Part shown: piece by piece, positions 1 through 8,699 of the stretch
Layout of the letters: each line of letters begins with the position of its first letter
Position numbering within the stretch: position 1 is the first letter of the stretch
From: Sphingomonas melonis
GTDB lineage: Bacteria; Pseudomonadota; Alphaproteobacteria; Sphingomonadales; Sphingomonadaceae
NCBI RefSeq assembly: GCF_013409985.1
Contig: NZ_JACCBY010000001.1
Location: forward strand, 1,054,001-1,118,000
Reading direction: 5' to 3'
DNA length: 64,000 nt
Notes under the pieces: model-generated
Seen by the model: only the letters and a program-made list of their open reading frames with translations
Told to the model about the DNA's origin: nothing
Database searches by the model: none
Position numbers and translations under genes: made by a program

Positions 1-510
1 ACGCCGCCGGCGGTCACCGCGCGGACGCTCGACCAGCTCATCGCCTTCAACCGCGCGCATGCCGCGGAGGAGATGCCGTTCTTCCAGCAGGAGACGTTCG
101 AGGCGGCGGCGCAGACCAAGGGGCTCGGCGATCCGGCGTACAAGGTGGCGCGGGCGACCTCGCTCAAGCTGGCGAGCGAGGCGATCGACGGCATGCTGCG
201 CCGCGCCGGCGCGCGGCTGCTGGTCGAGCCGACCTATGCCGAGGCATGGCTGAGCGATCCGGTGCATGGCGACCAATATGGCGGGCCGTCGTCCTCGGAG
301 CTGCCGGCGATCGCGGGCTATCCCAACCTCACCGTGCCGATGGGGCTGGCCAAGGGGCTGCCGGTCGGCCTGTCGTTCATCGCCACCAAGGGCGGCGAGG
401 CGACGGTGCTGGGCGCCGGCTATGCCTATGAGCAGCGGGCCAAGGCGCGGGTGGCGCCGCGCTATCTGCCGCAGGCGGACGTCGGCGAGGGGCTGGACGG
501 GCGGCGGTAG
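1..510 (+). CDS. amidase family protein, C-terminal part (5' end outside window)
   Basis: The reading frame is open from the first base, so only the last 169 residues of the protein are present. They carry the pattern GGPSSSELPAIAGYPNLTVP followed by LPVGLSFIATKGGE, typical of the C-terminal end of amidase-signature enzymes (amide hydrolysis, Ser-Ser-Lys triad). The triad and the signature loop lie upstream of the window, so the substrate cannot be judged. The stop at 508-510 is followed by a repeat-filled gap before argB. It could equally be an amidase-like protein without activity; the family assignment is firm, the function is not. Confidence 0.85.
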   Translation, partial: TPPAVTARTLDQLIAFNRAHAAEEMPFFQQETFEAAAQTKGLGDPAYKVARATSLKLASEAIDGMLRRAGARLLVEPTYAEAWLSDPVHGDQYGGPSSSELPAIAGYPNLTVPMGLAKGLPVGLSFIATKGGEATVLGAGYAYEQRAKARVAPRYLPQADVGEGLDGRR

Positions 511-570
511 CGGCGCGGCGACGGTTCATGGGGTTCGGGCGGCGGTTTCCATCCACCCTTCGGTCCACCC

Positions 571-675
571 GTCACCCCGGACTTGTTCCGGGGTCCACTC
601 CGCGGCGAGGAGGCGGGCTTGAGCCGCGAGCGCGCGCTTTTGGCCCGGTGGACCCCGGAACACGTCCGGGGTGAC
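571..675. repeat. family A palindromic repeat pair
   Basis: Two facing copies of the palindrome GTCACCCCGGACTTGTTCCGGGG and CCCCGGAACACGTCCGGGGTGAC, joined by about 55 bases, fill the gap between the amidase and argB. The same paired structure recurs at about 10.2, 16.1, 30.7 and 54.8 kb, with a single-palindrome remnant at 33.3 kb. As RNA the arms would fold into a very stable hairpin. It behaves like a REP/REPIN-type or MITE-type element. Confidence 0.85.
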
Positions 676-795
676 GGAGTGCGTGGGGAGAGGGGGGACT
701 CACGATCTGTCGTTTACCCGCCCCAAGATCGCCCACTTCGAAGGACTTGGCGCGAAGGCTTTGAACCCGCGCGATCCGCGGTTAAAGGCGCGCGC

Positions 796-1695
796 ATGAC
801 CGACTCCATCGCCACTGCCGCGCTGCTCGCCAAGGCCGAAACGCTGACCGAGGCGCTGCCCTATCTGCAGCGCTATGCCGGCAAGACCTTCGTGGTCAAA
901 TATGGCGGCCATGCGATGGGCGATCCCGAACTCGCGCGCGACTTCGCCGAGGATGTCGTGCTGCTCAAGGCGGTCGGCATCAACCCGGTCGTCGTCCATG
1001 GCGGCGGGCCGCAGATCGGTGCGATGCTCAAGCGGCTCGGCGTCGAATCGCGCTTCATCGACGGGCTGCGCGTCACCGATGCGGAGACCGCGCGGATCGC
1101 CGAGATGGTGTTGGCCGGATCGATCAACAAGGAAATCGTCGCCTGGATCGGCCAGGCCGGCGGTCGCGCCGTCGGCATCTCGGGCAAGGACGCCAATCTG
1201 GTCACCGCGCGCAAGGTCGGGCGCGACACGCCCGATACGCTGCAGGGGATCGAGCGGCACGTCGACCTCGGCTTCGTCGGTGAGCCGGTGGCGATCGACC
1301 GTACGATCATCGACACGCTGTCGGCGAGCGGCATCATCCCGGTGATCGCGCCGATCGCGATGGGCGCCGACGGGCAGACCTACAATATCAACGCCGATAC
1401 GATGGCCGGCGCCATCGCCGGGGCGCTGGGGGCGTCGCGCTTCTTCCTGCTGACCGACGTGGCGGGCGTGCTCGACAAGGAGAAGCGCCTGCTCACCGAC
1501 CTCGATCCGGCGCGGATCGCGGCATTGCAGGCGGACGGCACGATCTCCGGCGGGATGATCCCCAAGGTCGAGACCTGCGTCGCCGCGGTCGAGGCCGGCG
1601 TGGATGCCGCGGTGATCCTCGACGGCCGCGTGCCGCATGCAATGCTGCTCGAAATCTTCACGCCGGAGGGGGCGGGCACGCTGGTGCACGCCTGA
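796..1695 (+). CDS. argB: acetylglutamate kinase
   Basis: ArgB phosphorylates N-acetyl-L-glutamate with ATP, the second step of arginine synthesis in the cytosol. The 299-residue product has the amino-acid kinase fold signatures: VVKYGGHAM near residue 35, [11 protein letters not shown] near 70, [16 protein letters not shown] near 200 and [12 protein letters not shown] near 255. The ATG at 796 gives the usual family length; the frame stays open to 583, but that extension lies in repeat DNA and is poorly protein-like. It stands alone, converging on a small membrane protein gene. Identity is very sure. Confidence 0.97.
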   Translation: MTDSIATAALLAKAETLTEALPYLQRYAGKTFVVKYGGHAMGDPELARDFAEDVVLLKAVGINPVVVHGGGPQIGAMLKRLGVESRFIDGLRVTDAETARIAEMVLAGSINKEIVAWIGQAGGRAVGISGKDANLVTARKVGRDTPDTLQGIERHVDLGFVGEPVAIDRTIIDTLSASGIIPVIAPIAMGADGQTYNINADTMAGAIAGALGASRFFLLTDVAGVLDKEKRLLTDLDPARIAALQADGTISGGMIPKVETCVAAVEAGVDAAVILDGRVPHAMLLEIFTPEGAGTLVHA

Positions 1696-1709
1696 GCCGC
1701 AGCGCGCGC

Positions 1710-2135
1710 TCAGGCCGAACGGGGTGGGTGGCCTGCCGCCTGCCAGCGCCGCGCGAACGCCGCCTGCCAGAGCATCAGGAGCGGCACCGCGCCGAGTTCC
1801 ATCGCGAAGCCGAACAGATGGCCGGGCGACGGCGCGCCGACCTGGGCCAGCGAGACGAGCCGCGCAAACCCGCCGGCGACGACCAGCGCGCCGAGCAGGC
1901 GGAAGCGCGGGCCGGTCGCGTCGATCCGTGGCACGCAGCTCGCGAAGGCGATGCCGACGGCGAAGAAAATGCCCGAGATATAACGGAAATGGCTGTCGAG
2001 ATCGGTCGGGATCACCGGCGGATGGCCGAGGAAGCCGGGGCCGTGCAGCACGCTCTGCCCGCCGACCGACAGCGGCACCAGACAGGCGAGTGCGACCACC
2101 GCCTGTAACGCGCGCCGTTCGACGGCGGGTGTCAC
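1710..2135 (-). CDS. DUF4345-type small membrane protein
   Basis: This 141-residue protein has about four hydrophobic segments and the pattern GPGFLGHPPVIPTDLDSHFRY followed by ISGIFFAVG, which resembles the DUF4345 family of unknown function. The start chosen is the GTG at 2135, which overlaps the TGA stop of the upstream DUF2721 gene as GTGA, so the two are probably translated together. A longer frame begins at 2252 but lies wholly inside the neighbour. No role can be given. Confidence 0.75.
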   Translation of the reverse strand: MTPAVERRALQAVVALACLVPLSVGGQSVLHGPGFLGHPPVIPTDLDSHFRYISGIFFAVGIAFASCVPRIDATGPRFRLLGALVVAGGFARLVSLAQVGAPSPGHLFGFAMELGAVPLLMLWQAAFARRWQAAGHPPRSA

Positions 2136-2584
2136 GACAGGATTTCCTTGCGGACGTGGATCGCGCGCAGCGACACGCGCACCTCCCACATGAAGGCGGT
2201 GAGGCAGCAGATCAGCAACGCCACCGCGACGATGAAGACGAGCGCGATCCACGTGCCGATGTGGAATTTCGCGATATTGGCGATGAACAGCAGGGCGATG
2301 ACGACGCAGGCCATCACCGCGCTCGACACCGCGAGGAACAGCGCCGCGTTGATGATCGACATGCGCTCGTCGAGCAGCTTGAGTTCCCAGATGTTGCGAG
2401 TCCGGTCGGCGCCCTCGGTGGCCGTCAGCACGCGCTCCTCGAGGATGCGGGCGCGGTCGATGACGCGGGCGAGCCGCCCGGCGAGGACGTTGAGGATCTG
2501 GCCGATCGCGGCAAGCATGAACACCGGCGCCAGCGACAGCTGGATCGTCTGGGCGATCGTCGAGACCTGGAAGAACACGGGCAT
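2132..2584 (-). CDS. DUF2721 domain membrane protein
   Basis: A 150-residue protein with an N-terminal hydrophobic stretch (about residues 8-28), a charged helix containing LAGRLARVIDRARILEERV, and two further membrane segments at about 80-125. This matches the DUF2721 family of uncharacterised inner-membrane proteins. The ATG at 2584 starts MPVFFQVS; the frame continues upstream to 2641 but that extension is arginine/proline rich and unlikely. It is the first gene of a two-gene minus-strand unit with the DUF4345 gene. Confidence 0.8.
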   Translation of the reverse strand: MPVFFQVSTIAQTIQLSLAPVFMLAAIGQILNVLAGRLARVIDRARILEERVLTATEGADRTRNIWELKLLDERMSIINAALFLAVSSAVMACVVIALLFIANIAKFHIGTWIALVFIVAVALLICCLTAFMWEVRVSLRAIHVRKEILS

Positions 2585-2721
2585 AGCCCTATCATAGGGA
2601 GCGTCGCGCGGCGGGGAAGGGTGTACGGCGGCTCGCCGCATGTCTGCCGGGCGGCGGGCGCTATGGCGCGCGGGCGGGCGACTGGACGCAGCCCTTCGGC
2701 CTGCTTAGGCGTTGGCCGATC

Positions 2722-3267
2722 ATGCTCGTATTCCTCGATTTCGAAGCCTCGTCGCTCGCCAAGCTCAGCTATCCCATCGAGGTCGCCTGGGTGTTCGAGG
2801 ATGGGCGCGAGGAAAGCCATCTGATCCGCCCGGCGGCGCAATGGACCGACTGGGACGCCGCCGCCGAGGCGATCCACCATATCCCGCGCGCGCAGCTGGA
2901 GGCGGAGGGCACCGCCCATGACGTCGTCGCGCAGCGGATGGTCGCGGCGCTGACCGGGCACGACCTGTTCGCGAGCGCGCCGTCGTGGGACGGCAAGTGG
3001 CTGAGTGCGCTGTTGCGCGCGGCGAAGCTGCCGCGGCATGCGCTGCGGCTGCGCGATACGGAAGAGGCGCAGCGCGCGACCGCGACCGCGATCCTGCGCG
3101 ATGTCGTGCCGGCGGCGCTGCTCGGCCGCGCGGTGGCGGAGGTGGTGACGCTCGCCGAGGTGCGCGACCGCGAGGTGCCGGCGCATCGCGCGCTGGCGGA
3201 TGCACGCGACGAATGGGAGCGATGGTGCGTGGTCAAGCGCGCAGCCGAGGCGCGCGCGGCGGCCTAA
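2722..3267 (+). CDS. DEDDh-type 3'-5' exonuclease-like protein
   Basis: The 181-residue product begins LVFLDFEASSLAKLSYPIEV, the Asp-x-Glu exonuclease motif I of RNase T / DnaQ-like nucleases, and ends with HRALADARDEW near residue 155, the His-x4-Asp of motif III of the DEDDh class. A middle Asp lies in SWDGKWLSALL near residue 90. Such proteins trim RNA or DNA 3' ends using two metal ions. The whole protein is one small domain, so the specific substrate is open. The ATG at 2722 sits directly before the nuclease motif and is the only sensible start. Confidence 0.75.
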   Translation: MLVFLDFEASSLAKLSYPIEVAWVFEDGREESHLIRPAAQWTDWDAAAEAIHHIPRAQLEAEGTAHDVVAQRMVAALTGHDLFASAPSWDGKWLSALLRAAKLPRHALRLRDTEEAQRATATAILRDVVPAALLGRAVAEVVTLAEVRDREVPAHRALADARDEWERWCVVKRAAEARAAA

Positions 3268-3269
3268 AT

Positions 3270-3415
3270 CCTCCCCCGCAAGGGGGAGGGGGACCGTTCG
3301 GCGCCAGCCGAATGGTGGAGGGGGAGGTGGGGGTGGGAGCTTCGTAACTCGGCTCCCGCCCTTACCTCCCCCTCCGTCACGGCTTCGCCGTGCCACCTCC
3401 CCCTGGCGGGAGAGG
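3270..3415. repeat. family B palindromic element
   Basis: An imperfect inverted repeat of about 146 bp whose arms are CCTCCCCCGCAAGGGGGAGG at the left and CACCTCCCCCTGGCGGGAGAGG at the right, with an inner GGAGGGGGAGGTGGGGG / CTTACCTCCCCCTCCGTCAC pairing. It lies between the exonuclease and DUF4169 genes. Other copies are at 17.8, 19.7, 33.4, 49.6 and 54.7 kb. It ends only 18 bases before the next start codon and so is likely transcribed. Confidence 0.8.
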
Positions 3416-3433
3416 AATGATATCAGGGGCCCC

Positions 3434-3610
3434 ATGGCCGAGATCATCAACCTGCGTCTGGCGCGCAAGGCGCGCGATCGTGCCGCCGCGGCGCGCACTG
3501 CCGAAGCCAATCGCGCCAAGTTCGGGCGGACCAAGGCCGAGCGGGCCGCCGATGCCGCCGAGCGCGCGCGGGCGGAGCGGATCGTCGACGGCGCGAAGCT
3601 GGACGACTGA
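3434..3610 (+). CDS. DUF4169 family small protein
   Basis: A 58-residue basic, alanine/arginine-rich helical protein beginning MAEIINLRLARKARDR and containing EANRAKFGRTKAER, the hallmark of the DUF4169 family found in alphaproteobacteria. No function is known for the family. The ATG at 3434 is preceded by AGGGG at good spacing; a frame open from 3200 is only repeat DNA. It converges with the SURF1 gene seven bases further on. Confidence 0.85.
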   Translation: MAEIINLRLARKARDRAAAARTAEANRAKFGRTKAERAADAAERARAERIVDGAKLDD

Positions 3611-3616
3611 CGCCGG

Positions 3617-4303
3617 TCAGCGCTGGCGGCGCACCCGCCACGCCATGATCGCAACGAGCAGCGCGAGCCCGAACCAGGTCAGCGCATAGACCAGATGGCT
3701 GTTGTGGAAGCGCACGACGGTGAGGCCGCCGCGCGGCCAGCCGGACGTCGGCGCGCTGGCATCGACGAAATAGGGCGCGACCGGGCCGAGGTGCCTCGCC
3801 GCGGCGATCGCGGCGACATCGCGCGAATACCAGCGGTCGCCGGCGGGATCGTTGCTGCGCAGGAAGGCGCCGCCGGGCTCGCTGAGGCGGAGCAGGCCGC
3901 GCACCGTCTGCGGGGCGGGCGAGGGGGCGACGCGACCGCGTTGCTCCGCGGGCACGAAGCCGCGGTTGATCAGCAGCGTGAACCCGCGGTCGGTGTCGAA
4001 GGGGGTGAGCACCCAGAAGCCGCCGCCCAGTTCGGTCACCGCCTGGACATAGGTGTCGGCATCGCGGCGATAGCGGCCCGTGGCGAGGACTGGCCGGTAG
4101 GCATCGGCACTGCCGATATGCGACCAGCCCGCCGGTCCCGGAGCGGAGACGGGCGGGCTGGCGAGTTGGCGTTCGGTATGCGCGATCAGCGCCAGCTTCC
4201 ACGTCCGCCGTTCGAGCTGCCAGATGCCGAGGCCGATCAGCAGCGCGATGACGACCAGCATGACGCCGGTCGCCCATCCACGGCGGGACGCGGCGCTGCT
4301 CAC
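3617..4303 (-). CDS. SURF1 family cytochrome oxidase assembly protein
   Basis: SURF1 proteins help insert heme into heme-copper oxidases at the inner membrane. The 228-residue product has the classical layout: an N-terminal membrane helix ending in GIWQLERRTWK, a large periplasmic domain with YRPVLATGRY, GFWVLTPF and LLINRGFVP, and a C-terminal helix preceded by HNSHLVYALTWFGLA. The GTG at 4303 overlaps the cyoD stop as GTGA, so it is the last gene of the cyo operon. Being in this operon implies it serves the bo3-type quinol oxidase encoded here. Confidence 0.93.
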   Translation of the reverse strand: MSSAASRRGWATGVMLVVIALLIGLGIWQLERRTWKLALIAHTERQLASPPVSAPGPAGWSHIGSADAYRPVLATGRYRRDADTYVQAVTELGGGFWVLTPFDTDRGFTLLINRGFVPAEQRGRVAPSPAPQTVRGLLRLSEPGGAFLRSNDPAGDRWYSRDVAAIAAARHLGPVAPYFVDASAPTSGWPRGGLTVVRFHNSHLVYALTWFGLALLVAIMAWRVRRQR

Positions 4304-4710
4304 ATCGCGCTCGCGTCCATGCTCGGCATCATGTTGAGGTTCATATGGTACATGACCCACAGCGAACCGGCGAGACAGATGGTCAGCACGATGATCGTGA
4401 AGATCAGCGCCATCAGCGTCCAGCCATTCTCCGACTTGGAGTTCATGTGCAGGAAGTAGATCATGTGGACGACGATCTGCACCAGCGCGAACACCATGAC
4501 GATGCCCGCGGTGATCCGCGCGTCGGCGATGACGCCGCTCATCACCAGCCCGAACGGGATCGCGGTGAGGATGACCGACAGGATGAAGCCGATCAGATAG
4601 TCCTTGCGGCTGCCATGCGCCCCTTCCGAGGAATGGCCATGGCCATGGCCGTGCGCGTTATCGTGCGCGTCGTGTGCGCCATGCGCATCGTGATGCGTGT
4701 CCGCGCTCAT
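4300..4710 (-). CDS. cyoD: cytochrome o ubiquinol oxidase subunit IV
   Basis: CyoD is the small accessory subunit of the bo3 quinol oxidase in the inner membrane. The 136 residues start with an unusually histidine-rich stretch (about residues 6-32, many HD, HG and HDAH units), then GSRKDYLIGFILSVILTAIPF and two more membrane helices with HMIYFLHMNSKSENGW between them, as in the family. The ATG at 4710 overlaps the cyoC stop (ATGA). The His-rich head is longer than usual and could bind metal, but that is a guess. Confidence 0.95.
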   Translation of the reverse strand: MSADTHHDAHGAHDAHDNAHGHGHGHSSEGAHGSRKDYLIGFILSVILTAIPFGLVMSGVIADARITAGIVMVFALVQIVVHMIYFLHMNSKSENGWTLMALIFTIIVLTICLAGSLWVMYHMNLNMMPSMDASAM

Positions 4711-5336
4711 CGCAGCACTCCCAGCAGGTAGACGAAGGTGAAGACGCCGATCCAGATCACGTCGAGGAAGTGCCAGAACAGCGACAGGCATTGCAGGCGA
4801 CGCTGGTTGGCGGCGATCAGGCCCTTGCGGCCGACCTGGACCATCAGCGTCACCAGCCAGATGATGCCGAAGGTGACGTGCAGACCGTGCGTGCCGACGA
4901 GCGTGAAGAAGGACGACAGGAAGGCGCTGCGCTGCGGCCCGGCGCCCTCGTGGATCAGCTCCGAAAATTCGTACAGCTCGATGCAGAGGAAGGCGAGGCC
5001 GAACAGGCCGGTGATCGCCAGCCAGCCCTGCACGGCGCGCACCTTGCCGTCGTTCATCGCCAGCATGGCGAAGCCGTAGGTGATCGACGACAGCAGCAGC
5101 ATCGAGGTGTTCAGCGCCACCAGCGGCAGCTTGAAGATCTCGTGCGGCTGCGGCCCGCCGGCATAGCTGCCGCCATAGACGCCATAGGCCGCGAACAGCA
5201 TGGCGAAGATCAGGCAATCGCTCATCAGGTACAGCCAGAAGCCCAGCATGGTGCTGCCGCCGGCGTCGTGATGATGTTCGTCGGTCTCGTAGAAGACCGG
5301 GGCCTGTGTGCCCGGGGGAATGGTTGCTTCGCTCAT
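4707..5336 (-). CDS. cyoC: cytochrome o ubiquinol oxidase subunit III
   Basis: A 209-residue inner-membrane protein with five predicted helices, the family's normal length. It contains GFWLYLMSDCLIFAMLF, the subunit III signature LVGTHGLHVTFGIIW and a C-terminal HFLDVIWIGVFTFVYLLG. It forms part of the bo3 quinol oxidase that reduces O2 to water and pumps protons. It lies five bases downstream of cyoB and overlaps cyoD by four bases. Confidence 0.96.
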   Translation of the reverse strand: MSEATIPPGTQAPVFYETDEHHHDAGGSTMLGFWLYLMSDCLIFAMLFAAYGVYGGSYAGGPQPHEIFKLPLVALNTSMLLLSSITYGFAMLAMNDGKVRAVQGWLAITGLFGLAFLCIELYEFSELIHEGAGPQRSAFLSSFFTLVGTHGLHVTFGIIWLVTLMVQVGRKGLIAANQRRLQCLSLFWHFLDVIWIGVFTFVYLLGVLR

Positions 5337-5341
5337 GGTCC

Positions 5342-7354
5342 TCAGGCCCCCGCGACCGCTGCGTGCGTGGTCAGCTGCCGGGTACGTTCGTCCTCGGCGG
5401 CCGTCACTTCGTCGGCGCGGATGTAGAAATCGCGGTCATAGTTGAAGGAATGGCCGATCGCGACCGCCAGCAATCCGACGAACGCCAGCGCGGCGAGCCA
5501 CCAGATGTACCAGATCATCGCCAGACCGATCACCGTCGACAGGCCGGCCAGGATGATCCCGGCGCCGGTGTTGCGCGGCATGTGGATGTCGCGGAAGCCG
5601 GTGGTCGGCCGGTCGGCATTGTTTGCCTTCATGTCGTACCAGGCGTCCAGATCGCGGACGACCGGGGTGAAGGCGAAATTGTACGCCGGCGGCGGCGACG
5701 AGGTCGCCCACTCCAGGCTGCGGCCGTTCCAGGGATCGCCGGTCAGGTCGCGCAGCGCCTCGCGGTTGCGGAAGCTGACGTAGAACTGGATCAGGAAGGC
5801 GGCGATGCCGACCGCGATCATCGCGGCGCCGATCGCGGCGATGATGAACCAGATCTGCAGCGACGGGTCCTCGAAGTGGCGCAGGCGACGCGTCACGCCC
5901 ATCAGGCCGAGCACGTAGAGCGGCATGAAGGCGACGTAGAAGCCGATCACCCAGAACCAGAAGCTGATCGTGCCCCACGTCTTGTCGAGCTTGAAGCCGA
6001 ACGCCTTGGGGAACCAGTAGTTGATCGCGGCGAACGACCCGAACAGCACGCCGCCGATAATCACGTTGTGGAAGTGCGCGATGAGGAACAGCGAGTTGTG
6101 CAGCACGAAGTCGGCAGGCGGCACGGCGAGGAGGACGCCGGTCATGCCACCGATGACGAAGGTGATCATGAACGCGATCGTCCACATCATCGGCAGTTCG
6201 AAGCGGATCCGCCCCTTGTACATGGTGAACAGCCAGTTGAAGATCTTCGCGCCCGTCGGGATCGAGATGATCATCGTGGTGATGCCGAAGAACGAGTTGA
6301 CGCTCGCGCCCGACCCCATGGTGAAGAAGTGGTGCAGCCAGACGAGGTACGCCAGGATGGTGATCACCAGGATCGCGTAGACCATCGACGTATAGCCGAA
6401 GATCCGCTTGCTGCAGAAGGTCGAGGTGACCTCGCTGAACACGCCGAACACGGGCAGGATCAGGATGTAGACCTCGGGATGGCCCCAGATCCAGATCATG
6501 TTGACGTACATCATGGGGTTGCCGCCCATGGTGTTGGTGAAGAAGTGGGTGCCGACGTAGCGGTCGAGGCTGAGCATCGCGAGCACGGCGGTGAGCACCG
6601 GGAAGGCGGCGACGATCAGCACGTTGGTGGCGAGCGCGGTCCAGGTGAAGACCGGCATCTTCATCAGCGTCATGCCCGGCGCGCGCATCTTGATGATCGT
6701 CGCGAGCAGGTTGACGCCCGACAGCAAGGTGCCGACGCCGGCGATCTGCAGCGACCATATGTAATAGTCGACGCCGACGTCCGGCGAATAGTCGAGCCCC
6801 GACAGCGGCGCCATCGCCAGCCAGCCTGTGCGGGCGAATTCGCCGACGAACAGGCTGGCCATGACGATCACGGCGCCCGCCGCGGTCATCCAGAAGCTGA
6901 AATTGTTGAGGAACGGGAAGGACACGTCGCGCGCGCCGATCTGCAACGGCACGATGAAGTTCATCAGGCCGGTGACGAACGGCATCGCCACGAAGAAGAT
7001 CATGATCACGCCATGGGCGGTGAACACCTGGTCGTAATGGTGCGCGGGCAGGAAGCCCTCGTTCGGGCCGAACGCCATCGCCTGCTGCGCGCGCATCATG
7101 ATCGCGTCGGAAAAGCCACGCAGCAGCATGACGATGCCGAGGATCATGTACATGATCCCGATCTTCTTATGGTCCACCGAGGTGAACCATTCCTTCCAGA
7201 GATAGCCCCATACCTTGAAATAGGTCAGCGCGGCGAGCAGCGCGGCGCCGCCCATCGCGACGACCGCGAAGGTGCCGATCAGGATCGGCTCGTGGATGGG
7301 GAAGCTTTCGAGCGTCAGGCGCCCGAAAATCGTCTTGAGCAATGCATCGGACAT
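5342..7354 (-). CDS. cyoB: cytochrome o ubiquinol oxidase subunit I
   Basis: The catalytic heme-copper subunit, 670 residues, about 15 membrane helices. The metal ligands are all visible: low-spin heme His114 in TAHGVIM and His429 in HFHN, CuB ligands His292 (GHPEVY), His341 and His342 (WLHHFF), and high-spin heme His427. Tyr296 and Glu294 in GHPEVY match the cross-linked Tyr and the proton-channel Glu of quinol and A-type oxidases. The protein couples ubiquinol oxidation to O2 reduction and proton pumping. The [12 protein letters not shown] stretch near residue 59 is the usual entry to the core. Confidence 0.98.
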   Translation of the reverse strand: MSDALLKTIFGRLTLESFPIHEPILIGTFAVVAMGGAALLAALTYFKVWGYLWKEWFTSVDHKKIGIMYMILGIVMLLRGFSDAIMMRAQQAMAFGPNEGFLPAHHYDQVFTAHGVIMIFFVAMPFVTGLMNFIVPLQIGARDVSFPFLNNFSFWMTAAGAVIVMASLFVGEFARTGWLAMAPLSGLDYSPDVGVDYYIWSLQIAGVGTLLSGVNLLATIIKMRAPGMTLMKMPVFTWTALATNVLIVAAFPVLTAVLAMLSLDRYVGTHFFTNTMGGNPMMYVNMIWIWGHPEVYILILPVFGVFSEVTSTFCSKRIFGYTSMVYAILVITILAYLVWLHHFFTMGSGASVNSFFGITTMIISIPTGAKIFNWLFTMYKGRIRFELPMMWTIAFMITFVIGGMTGVLLAVPPADFVLHNSLFLIAHFHNVIIGGVLFGSFAAINYWFPKAFGFKLDKTWGTISFWFWVIGFYVAFMPLYVLGLMGVTRRLRHFEDPSLQIWFIIAAIGAAMIAVGIAAFLIQFYVSFRNREALRDLTGDPWNGRSLEWATSSPPPAYNFAFTPVVRDLDAWYDMKANNADRPTTGFRDIHMPRNTGAGIILAGLSTVIGLAMIWYIWWLAALAFVGLLAVAIGHSFNYDRDFYIRADEVTAAEDERTRQLTTHAAVAGA

Positions 7355-7364
7355 CAGGTCGGTC

Positions 7365-8531
7365 CTACGAACGGGCGGCGGCGGTGAGGCCGGTGATACG
7401 GGCGGGCAGCGGGTCGATGGCGGTCATCGAGCGATTGTCCTCATTGCCCGGCTTGTTGCTGCCGGGAGCGGCGGGGCGCGGGGCGTTGCGGTGCTTGCCG
7501 CTGCCTTTCTCCTCGGGGTCCTTCTGCAAGGCGCCCTCGGACTCGCTGCCGCGCATATGGCCGGTGTCGTTGACCGGGGCGGAGTGGCCGCTGTCGCGAT
7601 GCGGGTCCTTGGCGCCGTCCTTCATCATCGTCGCCTGCATGCAGGTCTCGCCCGGCTTGGTGCACATGCCGACGATGCGGTCGAACAATTGCGGCTGGAC
7701 CGCCGCGTAGCGGATCGCCGGCACCTTCTCGCTCGGCTTTTCGAGCTGGATATAGGTCGGCATGTCGAGCTTGGCCTGCGCGGAGCGTGCTTCCGACGCC
7801 CATTTGGCGAAGCCGGCGTCGTCCATGCTGTCGACGGTGAAGTGCATGTCGGAGAAGCCGGCGCCGCTATAGTTGGCGGACAGGCCCTCGAACCGGCCCG
7901 GCTTGTTGAGCACGGCGTGCAGCCGCGTCTCCATGCCCGGCATCGAATAGATCATGCCGGCCATCGCGGGGACGTAGAAGGTGTTCATCACCGACGACGA
8001 GGTGATCCGGAAGCGCACCTGGCGGTTCATCGGCAGGACCAGCTCGTTGACCGTCGCGACGCCCTGTTCGGGGTAGATGAACAGCCACTTCCAGTCGAGC
8101 GACACCACTTGGATCTCGAGCGGCTTGTCGTTCTTGGCGAGGCGCTTGCCCGCTTCCAGGCGCGCCAGCGGCCGGTAGGGATCGAGCGCGTGGGTGCTGA
8201 TCCAGGTCATCGCGCCGAGCGCGATCACGATCATCAGCGGCGCCGACCAGATGATCAGCTCCAGCCCGGTCGAATGGTCCCAATGCGGCTCGTACTCCGC
8301 CTCCTCGTTGGTGTGGCGGTACTTCCACGCGAACAGCAGGGTGAGCACGATCACCGGCACGATGATCAGCAGCATCAGGCCGGTCGACCACAGGATCAGA
8401 TTGGCCTGCTGCCGGGCGACGTCGCCGGAGGGGTTCATCACCACCCAATCGCACCCGCCCAGCAGGGCGGGCGCCAGGAGCGCGGCGGCAGTGCGTGTGG
8501 CACGCACGGGGGAGAACGGGAGGGTTCGCAT
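7365..8531 (-). CDS. cyoA: cytochrome o ubiquinol oxidase subunit II (lipoprotein)
   Basis: The 388-residue product from the ATG at 8531 begins with a lipoprotein signal ending [10 protein letters not shown], so Cys27 is probably lipidated. Two membrane helices follow, then the cupredoxin-like domain with [18 protein letters not shown] and [16 protein letters not shown]. The CuA ligand set of cytochrome c oxidases is absent, as expected for a quinol oxidase. The last ~85 residues form a hydrophilic tail rich in Lys, Glu, Gly and Pro that is longer than in E. coli. An upstream in-frame ATG at 8576 has a better AGGA box, so a 15-residue longer start is possible. First gene of the operon. Confidence 0.95.
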   Translation of the reverse strand: MRTLPFSPVRATRTAAALLAPALLGGCDWVVMNPSGDVARQQANLILWSTGLMLLIIVPVIVLTLLFAWKYRHTNEEAEYEPHWDHSTGLELIIWSAPLMIVIALGAMTWISTHALDPYRPLARLEAGKRLAKNDKPLEIQVVSLDWKWLFIYPEQGVATVNELVLPMNRQVRFRITSSSVMNTFYVPAMAGMIYSMPGMETRLHAVLNKPGRFEGLSANYSGAGFSDMHFTVDSMDDAGFAKWASEARSAQAKLDMPTYIQLEKPSEKVPAIRYAAVQPQLFDRIVGMCTKPGETCMQATMMKDGAKDPHRDSGHSAPVNDTGHMRGSESEGALQKDPEEKGSGKHRNAPRPAAPGSNKPGNEDNRSMTAIDPLPARITGLTAAARS

Positions 8532-8699
8532 CGTCAGGCCCGGTACGCCCGTGCGCTGCACTGCAAAATAGGACATTTTGTCCTATCCCCGGCCGCGATA
8601 GGCTGCGGTAAGGGGTCATGTTGGCGCTGCGTCCGAAACCGGGTGCGGCGCGTTGATGACTGACGGCCCTCGGGCTGCGAGACGACAGGACTGCGATAC

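Noticed and set aside
5306..7387. Long plus-strand frame opposite cyoB
   Set aside because: Antisense shadow of an unmistakable oxidase gene; composition (HRD-rich) is not protein-like.
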